DNA of 64,000 bases from Myotis daubentonii. Taxonomy: Eukaryota > Chordata > Mammalia > Chiroptera > Vespertilionidae. The stretch lies in assembly GCF_963259705.1 (NCBI RefSeq), contig NC_081849.1:51804093-51868092 (forward strand), read 5' to 3'. This document shows positions 46,277-56,135 of this stretch, piece after piece. Numbering within the stretch: the stretch's first letter is position 1; each line of letters begins with the position of its first letter. The position numbers and the translations under genes were made by a program. Under the pieces are notes generated by a model. It searched no databases, was not told the origin of the DNA, and saw only the letters and a program-made list of their open reading frames with translations.

Positions 46277-46375
46277 GAGTGTGCCTGCTCCCATTTCTTT
46301 CCCTGTGTTTACTGCAAACTGAACGGGAATAAAGCATTTTAAATCAACATGACTGAAGCTTTTATTTCATTTAAC
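46277..46375 (+). repeat. 98-bp duplicated segment, copy B
   Basis: Matches copy A at 45241-45338 with about 96% identity. It starts at the same place in both copies ('gagtgtgcctg') and ends in 'catttaa'. Confidence 0.95.
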
Positions 46376-46484
46376 TGTCTAGTTAGTGTGTTGGAAAGTG
46401 TGTTTATGGGATGGGTTCCTAGCATAAAAGCCTTCACAATGAGAAAAAGAGAAAAGTTATTTTAATTGAAGAAATTATTTTTTA

Positions 46485-46795
46485 AAATAGATCATGTACT
46501 AGACTATAAAGAAAACATCAATAAATCTCCTAAAGCACAAATTGCACAGACATATTCTCTGACCACAGAACAATAAAACTACAAATTAGGAACAAACATT
46601 CAAACAAAAATGTCCCACCCACTTGGAAATAAGAGTAAAAATACTCTTCTACATATCTCTAGGGCATAAAAAAGGAAATAAGAGCAAATACGGAATATTT
46701 AGAAAATAAGAAGAATGAAAACACTACAAATCAAAATGTATGAGATATGGCTAAAGTTATATCTAAGAGGCGTATACATTAGTAAGGGATGAGTA
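46485..46795 (+). mobile_element. L1M ORF2 fragment (endonuclease to linker)
   Basis: 'ctagactataaagaaaacatcaataaa', 'acatattctctgaccacagaacaataaaactacaaa' and 'ggctaaagttatatctaagagg' follow old L1 ORF2. Many stops. Confidence 0.75.
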
Positions 46796-46824
46796 ATGAC
46801 AATACCATCAGCAGCAGCAAAGGC

Positions 46825-47000
46825 TAACACTCAGGTGGTGGGCACTATTCTGGAGCTTTACATGTATCAATTCATTTAATCCTTGTAACAACTATAGGTA
46901 GATTCTATTTCCATTCTCATTTTTCAGAGGAGCAAATTGAAAAAAGAAGGGATGGGTGATTTGAGGAAGATCATACAATTCGCCCTCATCCTATGCAAAG
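46825..47000 (-). mobile_element. MIR SINE, antisense
   Basis: 'tggtgggcactattctggagctttacatgtatcaattcatttaatccttgtaacaac' followed by 'ttttcagaggagcaaattg' is the antisense MIR core. Confidence 0.78.
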
Positions 47001-47059
47001 CAATGCTCCAGGCAGGCATTGGAGCTATGACAGTGACCTAGATAGGCAAAGTCTATGCT

Positions 47060-47345
47060 CTCTTACAGCTCATTACTGCTGGGCAGGAGTGGAGTCAGGC
47101 TCCCTACACAGCCTCCGCTGACACCTTCCTGTCTGGGAGGGGCAGAGGCCTCCTTGCTGCTCCAAACATGGCCTCATTACAGCTGAGTGGTGGAGAAAGC
47201 CCTGAGGCTCTACCAGCCTTCTCTGACAGCACCCCATCTGGGAGGGGAAGGGGGCCCTGTCACAGCTGGGTGGGGGTGGAAGTACAAACTCCTCAAGGGG
47301 TCCCCACCGGTCCTGTGAAGGGGGATGAGGGGAGTGTGTGTGTCA
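47060..47345. repeat. degenerate ~95-bp tandem repeat (three units)
   Basis: Units begin near 47070, 47168 and 47255. Each contains a form of 'attac...gctg.gtggg' followed by 'ctctgacA..' and 'tctgggaggggaag'. Possibly the 5' region of an old LINE or LTR repeat. The 62-codon frame at 47168-47356 falls in it and is not a gene. Confidence 0.5.
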
Positions 47346-47865
47346 TTACCGCCTGATGGGGATAAAAATCCCAGTTTATCTACTTATCTTTCTCTGAGCC
47401 ACCTCGGCAGGTGTGCTGGGTGCCCTGGTACTGCCTAGCAGAGGGGTGAAGTCTATGACTCTGCTGGCGTAGGTAGGAGGGGGCCACAGTTTTTTTCTGT
47501 GGTTTTGGCTAGAGTAGAGCAGTTCAGATAATTCTAAAAGTTTTCTATTTTGCTAGGCCAACCCTTTCCTGGTTCTTTGGCTAAACAACAGGCTTTTGTT
47601 GGGTCTCTTTTAGTCTGCACCTGTTGGTATGTGCGGGCTGCAAGCTTCTTCAGCGCTGAGTCTAGGATATATGGAGTGAACAAAGAAACAAATAACAGGA
47701 AATGAGCCACTGTGTTTTTCCTCAGGTCCCAAAGACCTTTGCTGGTCTGCCTTTCTCTCTTCACCTTTCAATCTTGTTTTCTTTTATGTGCAATGCCTAA
47801 GGGTTTTAGTTTTACTTAGCTGGAGGAATATGGAAAAGTATTTGGACTTCATCTTCCCAGAAGAA
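47346..47865. other. unassigned sequence
   Basis: No gene or firm element recognised. Confidence 0.4.
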
Positions 47866-48960
47866 GTCTCCTATGAAAAAAAGAACTCTGACAGCATGCA
47901 CCATTCTTAGAGCAGGCGGAGAAACAAAATGGCAGAGAATCAATGGGAGTGATCGGGAGAGGGGAGAAGGGGCAGGATCCCGTGCACAAGTGGACAGAGT
48001 AGCTAAATATCAATGTGGATAGTTGGCCCACAGTCATGAGAGAGAACACAGAACATACTACAAATGCAAGAAGTTAGATGGGTTGGAGGTGGGCGGATGA
48101 GGAAGCTTTCTAGTGTTAGATTCCATCGTCTCACTGAAATACAAAGGGAAGCCATCAACTGAGAAAGGTGGGCGAGGTCAGGATGAGCTGAGGGTTTGCA
48201 GAGATGGTGGTAGAGTGAATTGACTAGAGAAATATACAGTAGTAGGATTGTTGACCATACTGAAGCCACATGAATTTAGAAGGAAACCAGTTGGCATCGT
48301 TGCTCATTTTCCTCCAGAACCGGGTACAGAGCAGGCAGACAGATGTGCATTTAATCGATAACAGTTGCCAGCTCAAGCCAGATGTTAAAAGGGTAAAGAA
48401 ACAAGGACAAGAAGTGTGTAAGAGACTGATTATGGTGATGGAACACAATACCAGTACCATAGCAAGGCACAAATGGAAGGCACTTTTCATAGTGTATTTT
48501 GTAAGACAGGACACTGCATAGACTCTAATCTGGATGAGGATGAACCTGAGAAAATGGATAGTGCACATTTGGGGGTGACTGGGTTTGGAATCCTGATAGG
48601 GTTGAAGAATTGTGAAAGCAGTAGTGAAAAACATAAGAGGCACTCAAAGACATGAGATGGTGGCCATAGAAAAGGTATCTGAAATTGAGCTTTAGGAGGT
48701 GAAACAGATATTGGAAATGAAAATGAGAGGGCATAGCTGAATTGGAGGGGCCGGGGGTGGGAGACCTGGGCAAACCAGATACCCTTAGCAACCTTCCCAT
48801 TGACAATACATAAAATTGATGAATAGAAATATGTTTTTAAATGCATCAATACACTGGTAATAAAGTAAAAAAAATAAATTCAAAGCAAGGCCCCAGTGAG
48901 AAGTCTTAGATGCTGATGCTGACTTGGTGCTGAGGACTTTTGACAAATCAGGGGATTTTG
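47866..48960 (-). mobile_element. L2 LINE, antisense
   Basis: 'ggatcccgtgcacaagtggacag', 'ttcagaaat... gggaagccatcaactgagaaagg' and 'gtagagtgaattgactagagaaatat' follow antisense L2 upstream of the ORF2 core. The later part (48480-48960) is less certain. Confidence 0.6.
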
Positions 48961-49248
48961 AATTCCAGTGTTCACAGCCTGGTGAGATATGGATGATAGA
49001 TGACAGAGCCCAGGTCCAGCCCAAAGACAACATCTTGCATACAGCTCAAAAGAGTATACTAGAAATAAAATTGCCCCACAGCAGACAACAGGACATCTGC
49101 TCATCTTAAAATATGGCACTGGCTGGAGGGGAAGAAAAATCTTTCCTTAAAGTCTCTATGTAAAAGCAGACCTGATGCCCATTTTGCTACCTGAGTTTCA
49201 CTACTTGGATCCTCTGGAAAAATATCAAGCTGATAGTTTAGTTTAAAA

Positions 49249-49819
49249 CTAGTGGCCCAGTGCACAAATTCATGCACCTTGAAAGGAACTGTGGGCCGCG
49301 AGGCTGTGAGGCTGCGGTGGGTACAGGGGCGGGTCTCTGCCTATCCTCCGTGCACCTTCCTGCCCCCTTCCCACCATGGCCTCTGGTCCCATCTGCCAGC
49401 AGCCCCATTCTTGCTGCTGCCGCTCCCACGCACTGACGGCGCTGGGCCCGCTCGAACCCGCTGACAGCACAGAGTGATTGGGGCCAGCGCCAGCAGCGGA
49501 TGTGAGTGGGGCCATTGCTGGCAGCGGGTGTGAGAGGCAGCTGCTGGCTCTGATTGCCCCTCAGGAGCAGGGGGCAGTGGAGAAGACCTCAGGGGCTATC
49601 AGGGCCAGCAGCTGCCGCTTGCACCCGCCCTCACCTGCTCCACCTTGCAGCATCCTGCTGCGGCCAATGCCCACCATGTTCCACGCTCTGCCCCCTGCTG
49701 CCAACGCCTGCCACATTTTGCGTGCACTCCCTGGTGGTCAGTGCACATAATAGAGACCGGTTGTTCAGTTGTTCTGCCATTCGGTCTATTTGCATATTAG
49801 GGTTATATATATATATATA
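49249..49819 (-). mobile_element. non-autonomous Helitron, first of three in a row
   Basis: CTAG at 49249-49252 next to AGTGCACAAATTCATGCACC. Toward the 5' end it reads 'aatagagaccggttgttcagttgttctgcc' and 'tatttgcatattagggtta' followed by a TA run. GC-rich body. Confidence 0.88.
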
Positions 49820-50711
49820 CTAGAGGCCCAGTGCACAAAAATTTGTGCACTCGGGGGGGGGAGAGGGGGTCCCTCAGCCCGGCCTGTGCCCTCTCACAGT
49901 CTGGGACCCCTTGGGAGATAATGACCTGCTGGCTTAGGCCTGCTCCCGGGTGGCAGAGGGCAGGCCCAATCCCTAGGTGCAGCCCCTGGTCGGGCTCAGA
50001 GCAGGGCCGATTGGGGAGTTGGGGCGCCGCCCCCTGTCATGCACAGAGCAGGGCGGATCTGGAGGTTGTGATGCCACCCTCAGTCACGCTCAGGGTAGGG
50101 CTGATTTGGGGGTTGGGGCACCGCCCCCTGTCACACTCAAGGCAGGGTCGATAGGGAAGTTGCGGCGCCACCCCCTGTCACGCACAGAACAGGCGGATCA
50201 GGGGGTTGGGGCGCTGCCCCCTATCACGCACAGAACAGGGCCCATCAGGGGGTTTGGGGCGCCATACCCTGTCACACACAGAGCAGGGTTGATCAGGGGG
50301 TTGGAGAGCTCCCCCTGTCACGCACAGAGTAGGGCCAATAGGGGAGTTGGGGCACCGCCCCCTGTCACACACAGAGCAGGGTGGATCAGGGGGTTGGGGC
50401 GCTGCCACTGTCACACTCAGGGCAGGGCCGATGGGGAGGTTATGGCTCTACCCCGTCACACACAGAGCAGGGCCCGTGGGGGGGGGGGGGGAGGGGAGGG
50501 GTTGGGGCGCCGCCCTCTATCACCCACAGAGCAGGGCCGATCAGGGGGTTGGGGCGCTGCACCCTGTCACACACAGAGCAGGGCCGATCAGGGGGTTAGG
50601 GCGCTGCACCCTGTCACACACAGAGCCGCAGGGCGATCAGGGGGTTTGGGCACTGTCCCCTGTCACGCTAATTCCGGTGCCGGGAGGCATATTACCCTTT
50701 TACTATATAGA
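49820..50711 (-). mobile_element. non-autonomous Helitron with internal minisatellite
   Basis: CTAG at 49820-49823 directly after the previous element's AT run, then the palindrome AGTGCACAAAAATTTGTGCACT. The 5' end on minus is TCTATATAGTAAAAGGGTAA at 50711. Most of the element is a 47-bp array. The plus-strand open frames here (to 280 codons) are produced by the array. Confidence 0.92.
49978..50665. repeat. 47-bp minisatellite, about 14 copies
   Basis: Consensus-like unit: 'cacacacagagcagggccga' then 'tcagggggttggggcgc' then 'cgccccctgt', 45-48 bp. One copy holds a G14 run (50478-50491). The unit is stop-free in several frames, which creates long spurious open frames. Confidence 0.95.
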
Positions 50712-51268
50712 ATAGAGGCCTGGTGCATGGGTGGGGCTGGCTGGTTTGCCCTGAAGGGTGTCCTGGATCAGGGTGGGGGTCCCCACTGGGGTGCCTGGCC
50801 AGTCTGGCTGAGGGGCTGAGGGCCGTTTTCAGGCTGACGGGTGACTGAAGCTCCCAACCGCTCCTTTTTTTCTTTTTTTTTTTTCTTTTTTTTATTCTGG
50901 GCCAGCTTTAGCTCTGAGGCCTCGGCTGCTGAAAACAGGTTTCTGGCCTTTGTTTACCGTCTGTATTTGATACAATGTTGCGGTCCAGCTGGCTGAAGCC
51001 CGGCTGAGTAAAGCAGGTTTCTGGGGTTTTTTTTAGCTTCTATATTTGCAACATAGTTGCTTAGAGTTGCAGCTGAGAGGCCGGCAAGTCAGGCGGGGAA
51101 CGTTGGAGTCCTCCGTCACTGAAGCAAGCAAGCCTCCCTGTTCGCATCAGCTGCCTGGCTGCCGGCCGCCATCTTGGCTGGGAGTTAATTTGCATATCTC
51201 CCTGATTAGCCAATGGGAAGGGTAGCGGTCGTACACCAATTACCATCTTTCTCTTTTATTAGATAGGA
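50712..51268 (-). mobile_element. non-autonomous Helitron, third of three in a row
   Basis: The 3' end is worn (ATAG for CTAG at 50712-50715, next to AGGCCTGGTGCATGGG, palindrome half lost). The 5' end on minus is TCCTATCTAATAAAAGAG at 51268. It contains two copies of an internal 'aaacaggtttctgg' / 'agcaggtttctgg' block about 75 bp apart. Confidence 0.85.
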
Positions 51269-51279
51269 TAGCCCTCCTT

Positions 51280-51535
51280 CAGCCCTAGCTGGTTTTGCTC
51301 AATGGATAGAGCTCCAGCCCATGGATTAAAGGGTCCCAGGTTTGATTTCCAGTCAAGGGCATGTACCTCAGTTGTAGGCTAGATTCCCAGCCCTGGTCAA
51401 GGTGCATGCAGGAAGCAACCAATTGATGTGTCTCTCTCACGTCGAGGCTTCTCTCTCTCTGTCTCTCCCCTTCCCTTCCACTCTCTCTAAATAAATCAAT
51501 GGAAAAATATCCTCGGGTGAAGATTGAAAAAAAAA
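51280..51535 (+). mobile_element. Ves-type SINE, target duplication spans a Helitron edge
   Basis: Head 'agccctagctggttttgctcaatggatagagc', B-box-like 'ggtttgattt', CT-rich part and tail. TAGCCCTCCTT at 51269-51279 is repeated at 51536-51546. The first copy begins at the base after the Helitron end. Confidence 0.93.
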
Positions 51536-51855
51536 TAGCCCTCCTTTAGTAGTTCCCAAGGGCACCTAGCAGAAACAAAAGCAAATCCTTTTTAAATGAA
51601 CCCCCTTCAATCTAGGCTTCAAGGAATTCCCACAGAAATATGAATAAATAGTTTTTAAAAAAGCACCATGACTGAGAGCCAACGAAAGTAACAAGCAACT
51701 ATCACCCACAAAAACGTGAGTCAGGTATTGGAAATATCAGATGTCACAAAATTTATGTACAATTTATAATTATTAGAGAAGCAGAAACAAAATAATCATT
51801 CATTTTCAGGAGATAATTTTTACATAGAAAATACAAAATATTTTCTATATAAATT
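51536..51855. other. unassigned AT-rich sequence
   Basis: No gene or firm element. It may be the start of the following L1 debris. Confidence 0.4.
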
Positions 51856-52700
51856 AGAACTAAGAATTTTTAGTACATTTTTTAAAATGCATTTCTACAT
51901 ACCAGCAATAGTTAGAACATATAATAAAAAGCAGATTTCATTTATGGAACTATCAGAAATATCAAATACCTAAGGATAAATTTAACAAAAATATGAGTAA
52001 GACCAGTATTCAGAAAATCGTTAAGTTATTGAGAGAAATGAAAGGATACTTAAGCAAATGGAGTGGGTAAGAAGATTCAATATTATAAAGTTGCCACTCC
52101 TTTTTCAAATTGATTTCACAGATTTATTTTATTATATTTAAAACTCAAGAAGGTGTTTATTTTGGCATGTGGACATTGAAGAATGGATATTGGAACTTGG
52201 AAAGCTGATTCTCAAATGTATCAGAGCCGAGTTTGAAAATAAGCTGAGAACGTATGGGCTTTAAATAAATGATGCTGAAAATAACTGCATATTCACATAG
52301 AAAAAAGTTAATCTGAACCCTTAGCTCACACCTCATGTCAAAAATCAAGTCTAAGTGGATGAAAAACTCAATATTAGGTAGAGTTTTAAAACTGAGAAGT
52401 TGATATAGGACAGTGGTCGGCAAACTCATTAGTCAACAGAGCCAAATATCAACAGTACAACGATTGAAATTTCTTTTGAGAGCCAAATTTTTTAAACTTA
52501 AACTATATAGGTAGGTACACTGTTATTAACTTAATTAGGGTACTCCTAAGGCTGTGGAAGAGCCACACTCAAGGGGCCAAACAGCCACATGTGGTTCGCA
52601 AGCCGCAGTTTGCCGACTACGGATATAGGAGAATGCCCTCTTTAATTAAAGGAAGGGAAGGATTTCTGAAGTTATAAAAGCACAGACATCAAAGGAAAAT
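51856..52700 (+). mobile_element. L1M ORF2 C-terminal region, split by a hAT MITE
   Basis: 'aatacctaaggataaatttaacaaaaa', 'gagagaaatgaaaggatacttaagcaaatgg' and, after the middle, 'cttagctcacacctcatgtcaaaaatcaagtctaagtggatg' follow L1 ORF2 3' order. The hAT element at 52411-52622 interrupts the last phrase. Confidence 0.7.
52411..52622. mobile_element. non-autonomous hAT MITE
   Basis: Left end CAGTGGTCGGCAAACTCATT; right end CCGCAGTTTGCCGACTACGG. The 8-bp duplication ATATAGGA is perfect (52403-52410 and 52623-52630). The interior is inverted relative to 42355. Confidence 0.93.
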
Positions 52701-52739
52701 ATATCAAGTTTCTGGCTAAATGACTAAATATTAATAAAC

Positions 52740-52950
52740 ATTTAAATTTACAGGATTAAAACAATCCCAAACAAAATCCTAATGAAGTTTTTAAAAATTG
52801 AAAAATGTTTCTAAAGTTCATCTGGATGAATAAATGATCTTATTGATTCTGAAAATTAGGAATTAAGAGGTTAGGCTTGCTGTAATGCATACTAAAATAT
52901 AAAGCAACAACCACTGAACCACTATGATACAGTCAAAGAGGGAGCTCTTA
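52740..52950 (+). mobile_element. second L1 ORF2 fragment, out of order
   Basis: 'aaacaatcccaaacaaaatcc' and 'ataaagcaacaaccactgaa' resemble an ORF2 segment that lies upstream of the segment at 52260-52690 in the L1 consensus. Confidence 0.45.
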
Positions 52951-52984
52951 AACAAACAACCAATAGGAAGTGCTCAAACATCTC

Positions 52985-53080
52985 TTAGTGCTTTTAATGG
53001 ACACATATGTAATACCCTTTGTAATACTTTAAGCAATAAAAAATTAAAAATAAAATAAAAAATAAAAAAAAAATAAAACA
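52985..53080 (+). mobile_element. 5'-truncated L1 3' tail
   Basis: 'catatgtaataccctttgtaatactttaagcaataaaaaa' and an A-rich tail of AAATAAAA repeats. It is the same 3' end as 33432-33586 in the opposite orientation. Confidence 0.75.
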
Positions 53081-54289
53081 GTGTACGATTAAGGAAATGA
53101 ATGGTAATAGAAAAAGTGATGAACTGTTTAATAAATTTTTTAAATAATGGCTAAGGAAGAGTAATTAATTTTCACCTTAAACTGTATCCTAAAATAAGTT
53201 TAATTGTACGTATCTAAAATAAATTCTAGATAAATTAATGTAAAAAATTAAAAACATGAAAATAAATGAATGCAAAAATATGTAACAAATACACGATAGT
53301 GTAAGTCACTAAATCCAATGACTTTGCAGGACCAATTGATAAGAATCTTGACTACCAACCCCTTTTCTTCCCTTTGCTTCCTCTGGCTTCCTATGACAGG
53401 CATGGCCATGATTTTTCTACTACCACTTGGGCCACCACTTCTCCAATTCCTTTGCAGAATTACCTTCCTCTGGGGCTGTTACATGTTTGAGTTCCTCAGG
53501 GCCCATTCCTTCCCCACACTGTCTCCCCAGGTATTTACATTCATACCCATGGCTCCAATTACTACCTTTACTCAGGCAACTAAATTTAACTCTAGCTCAG
53601 TTATTTCTTACTTATCAGTATATTACTCAAGGTCCCTGAAAGAGACAGGTGGCACACTCAAAATAGGTAAATAAGGAGATTTTAGTTAAGAGATCATTTA
53701 CAAAGGGTTTGGAGAAAACAACAGAGGATACTGATCTCAGGGAGCTATTACTCTGCCTTAGGCCTAAAGAAGTTAGGAGATAGAAATGATTACTGGATGA
53801 GAGAGAAAAGAGGAAGAAGTGGGAGCAAGAAGGACAGGAAGAGGAGGAGGCAGACAAGAAGGATTTGAAGGTGTGGTAGAAAGAGGAGGAAGTAGGGCAG
53901 GGAGGCAGGAGTGGAAAGGGAAGAGAGAATGTGGGATGTAGATAATATGGAGTAAATACGCAGCCTTCATTCCCTTCAATCTACTGTCTGTGCCTCCTAT
54001 GGGCAGAACCCAACTAGATGCCAGAGGACATGGGAGCCAGGTGTTGGGGAGGCATGGGATCTTGCTGCGTTCAGTCTCTCTGGACATGGAGCAGAACAGA
54101 GAAGGGTGGAGAATGGTTTTAAATGGGTAAACAGAAGATATCTACCTAATACTCACCTCTACTTGGCTTCTTCTCTTAGGACATCCCTAGAATATTTCAA
54201 ACTCAATTGGTCCAAAATTAAACTTAAATGCCTATTCCACATCCTCTCTCAAAAAACAAACAAAAAAACCAAACTGTTCCACTGCTAGT
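53081..54289. other. unassigned sequence
   Basis: The first 230 bp are AT-rich and may be L1 debris. The rest, including a purine-rich stretch at 53770-53940, is unrecognised. The open frames are low-complexity or random. Confidence 0.4.
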
Positions 54290-54590
54290 GTTTTCAATGT
54301 CATCAAATGGCATCAGTGTCAAGTCTGCATTCTCATAACCATGCAGGAATGGATGAGAGTGGGGCAGGGGTTATTGCAAATAGGTCACTGAGGAGGCTAT
54401 TCCATTAGTCCAGGCAGAAGTGATGCCGGAATGGGCCAAGGAAGCACTGGTAAAGATGGACACAAGTGGATGGGTTGAAGAGGAGATATTTAGAAAGCAT
54501 TATCTATAGGACTTAGTACTGGATTGGATGTGGGAGGTAAAGGTAATGTGGTTGTCAAAGATGACACCTTTAATGGTTTCCCATAGATCA
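54290..54590 (-). mobile_element. L2 LINE fragment, antisense
   Basis: 'ggaggctattccattagtccaggcagaagtgatg', 'actggattggatgtgggagg' and 'gtcaaagatgacacctttaatgg' follow antisense L2 in ORF2 order. Confidence 0.8.
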
Positions 54591-55072
54591 CAGGAAGGAG
54601 ACGCAACTCCTTAACATGTGCTTATTGGCTCTGCATGGTCAGCATGCCCCCTTTCCACCTTCATCTTAGACCAGGCCCTCCTTAGGATAAGTGGGGCCAC
54701 GTTTACATTCTTTCAGTCCTTCATATATCCGGTGCTCGCCCCTGAGCAGGACCCTATTTCTACTGCCTGGAATGCTCTTACCTAGCTACCCACCTTCTCT
54801 TTACTATTCCAAGGTCAATCCCCACTTTCCCAGGAAAGCTTCCTCTGACTTCCCTAACTAGACATAACTCTCCTTTTAAAGCTCTCATAGACTATGTCCT
54901 TCCCTTTGTAGGATCATTCCATTAGCAACTCACACTCATTTGTGAGGCTTTTCAGGTCATTTCTAACCCATTCTCAACCCCTCACTAGGATATAAACTCC
55001 ACAAGGACAGGAGCTGTGTCTTTATTGGCTCATTCTAAAGTTTTATTGTCTCTCATAGTTCCCCCCACCTAG

Positions 55073-55074
<2 letters not shown>
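54591..55074 (+). mobile_element. L2 LINE 3' end, sense
   Basis: 'caactccttaacatgtgcttattggctctgcatgg', 'ctgcctggaatgctcttacc', 'ggaaagcttcctctgacttccctaac' and 'ctccacaaggacaggagctgtgtctttattgg' follow sense L2 to near the 3' end. It abuts an antisense L2 piece. Confidence 0.82.

Positions 55075-55114
<40 letters not shown>
55075..55114. repeat. (CA)20 microsatellite
   Basis: Perfect CA run at the end of the L2 fragment, a common site for its growth. Confidence 0.97.
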
Positions 55115-55117
<3 letters not shown>

Positions 55118-55129
55118 CGCTCTCTCTCT

Positions 55130-55300
55130 CATGGATGAATGAATAAAAGTAAAAGCAATGGAATATATCTATATCATAAAGAAAAAGACTGATAGATTTA
55201 ATAGACTTAAATTCTAATCTTTATATTAAATAAGAGTAAAGAGCAAATGATAAGTGATAAACCTGGACACGTATTCATAATATAATGACAATTAAGATTA
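55130..55300 (+). mobile_element. possible L1M ORF2 C-terminal fragment
   Basis: 'taagagtaaagagcaaatgataagtgataaacctgg' resembles old L1 ORF2 3' sequence. Weak. Confidence 0.4.
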
Positions 55301-55812
55301 TATCCTTAGTAGAGTTCTTGCCACATCAAAAACAGCAAAATACTAGTCATACTCAACAAGAATTGACAAAAATAAAACATCCCACAGAACAGAAAGAATT
55401 ATGACAACTTTTCTCTGTAAAAATTGAAAGTCCAAGTCAAACTAAACTAAACAATAAGGACATGCAACCAGAAGGACAGAATGATTTCTCAGGAATAAGA
55501 TAATGCCTAGCAGCTACCGGGGGCAACAACTTTCCTGTTCATGTCCATCAGGAGAGAAATGGTGTCTCTTTCCTAGCAATGAAATACCAGTCCTCTTCAG
55601 CTGGATCAAATCTGCGAGGAATGCCATGTTCTGATTTTGAATCCTTCACTAGCAGGAGAGATTGGACTGCCATGCTTGGTTTATGCTAAGCAGGACCCAT
55701 TCCTAGTGCTGGTGTCAGTTCCAGAAACAACATTGTTGCTGAGGAGTAATTACAACATCCACTAATATCGGCCACACCACAGGGGAGAAATAGTCGACCT
55801 TAGGAATGAGGC
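55301..55812. other. unassigned sequence
   Basis: No gene or firm element. Confidence 0.4.
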
Positions 55813-55832
55813 GGGGGGGGGGGGGGGGGGGG
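55813..55832. repeat. G20 homopolymer
   Basis: Uninterrupted run of 20 G, then A, then GGGG. Potential G-quadruplex and likely sequencing or assembly trouble spot. Confidence 0.9.
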
Positions 55833-55914
55833 AGGGGACAGCAGGGAGGCATCATTGTTCAACTCTCATATTTTAATTTGTTTGCTTTTCAAAAAATTAC
55901 ATTATTCATTGAAA

Positions 55915-56135
55915 GTGGATTATAAATTGATATAACTTTATGAAGGGCAATTTGGCAGCATATGAAAAACTTTTAGAACCTTTATGATAAATTTTAGAAA
56001 GTATATGTATCTGTGTGTGTGTGTAGAAACAAGAAACACACAGAAATGTTCATGGGGTTGTCACTGGCTGGTAAGTTTATGGGCAATTTTTATTTTCCTT
56101 TAAATATTTTCTAAATATTACTTAACAAGCCTAAC
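55915..56135 (+). mobile_element. L1M 3' UTR fragment
   Basis: 'agggcaatttggcagcatatgaaaa', 'atgttcatggggttgtcactggctggtaagtttatgggcaatttttattttcc' follow the L1M 3' UTR. Confidence 0.6.

Noticed and set aside
48224..48849. Minus-strand open frames of 139, 120 and 93 codons
   Set aside because: The region looks like antisense L2, and the frames overlap each other. They may be worn ORF2 traces but no reverse-transcriptase motif is legible.
49977..50819. 280-codon plus-strand open frame with repetitive translation
   Set aside because: It runs through a 47-bp minisatellite in a Helitron; the unit is GC-rich and stop-poor in several frames. No start context, domain or splice evidence.
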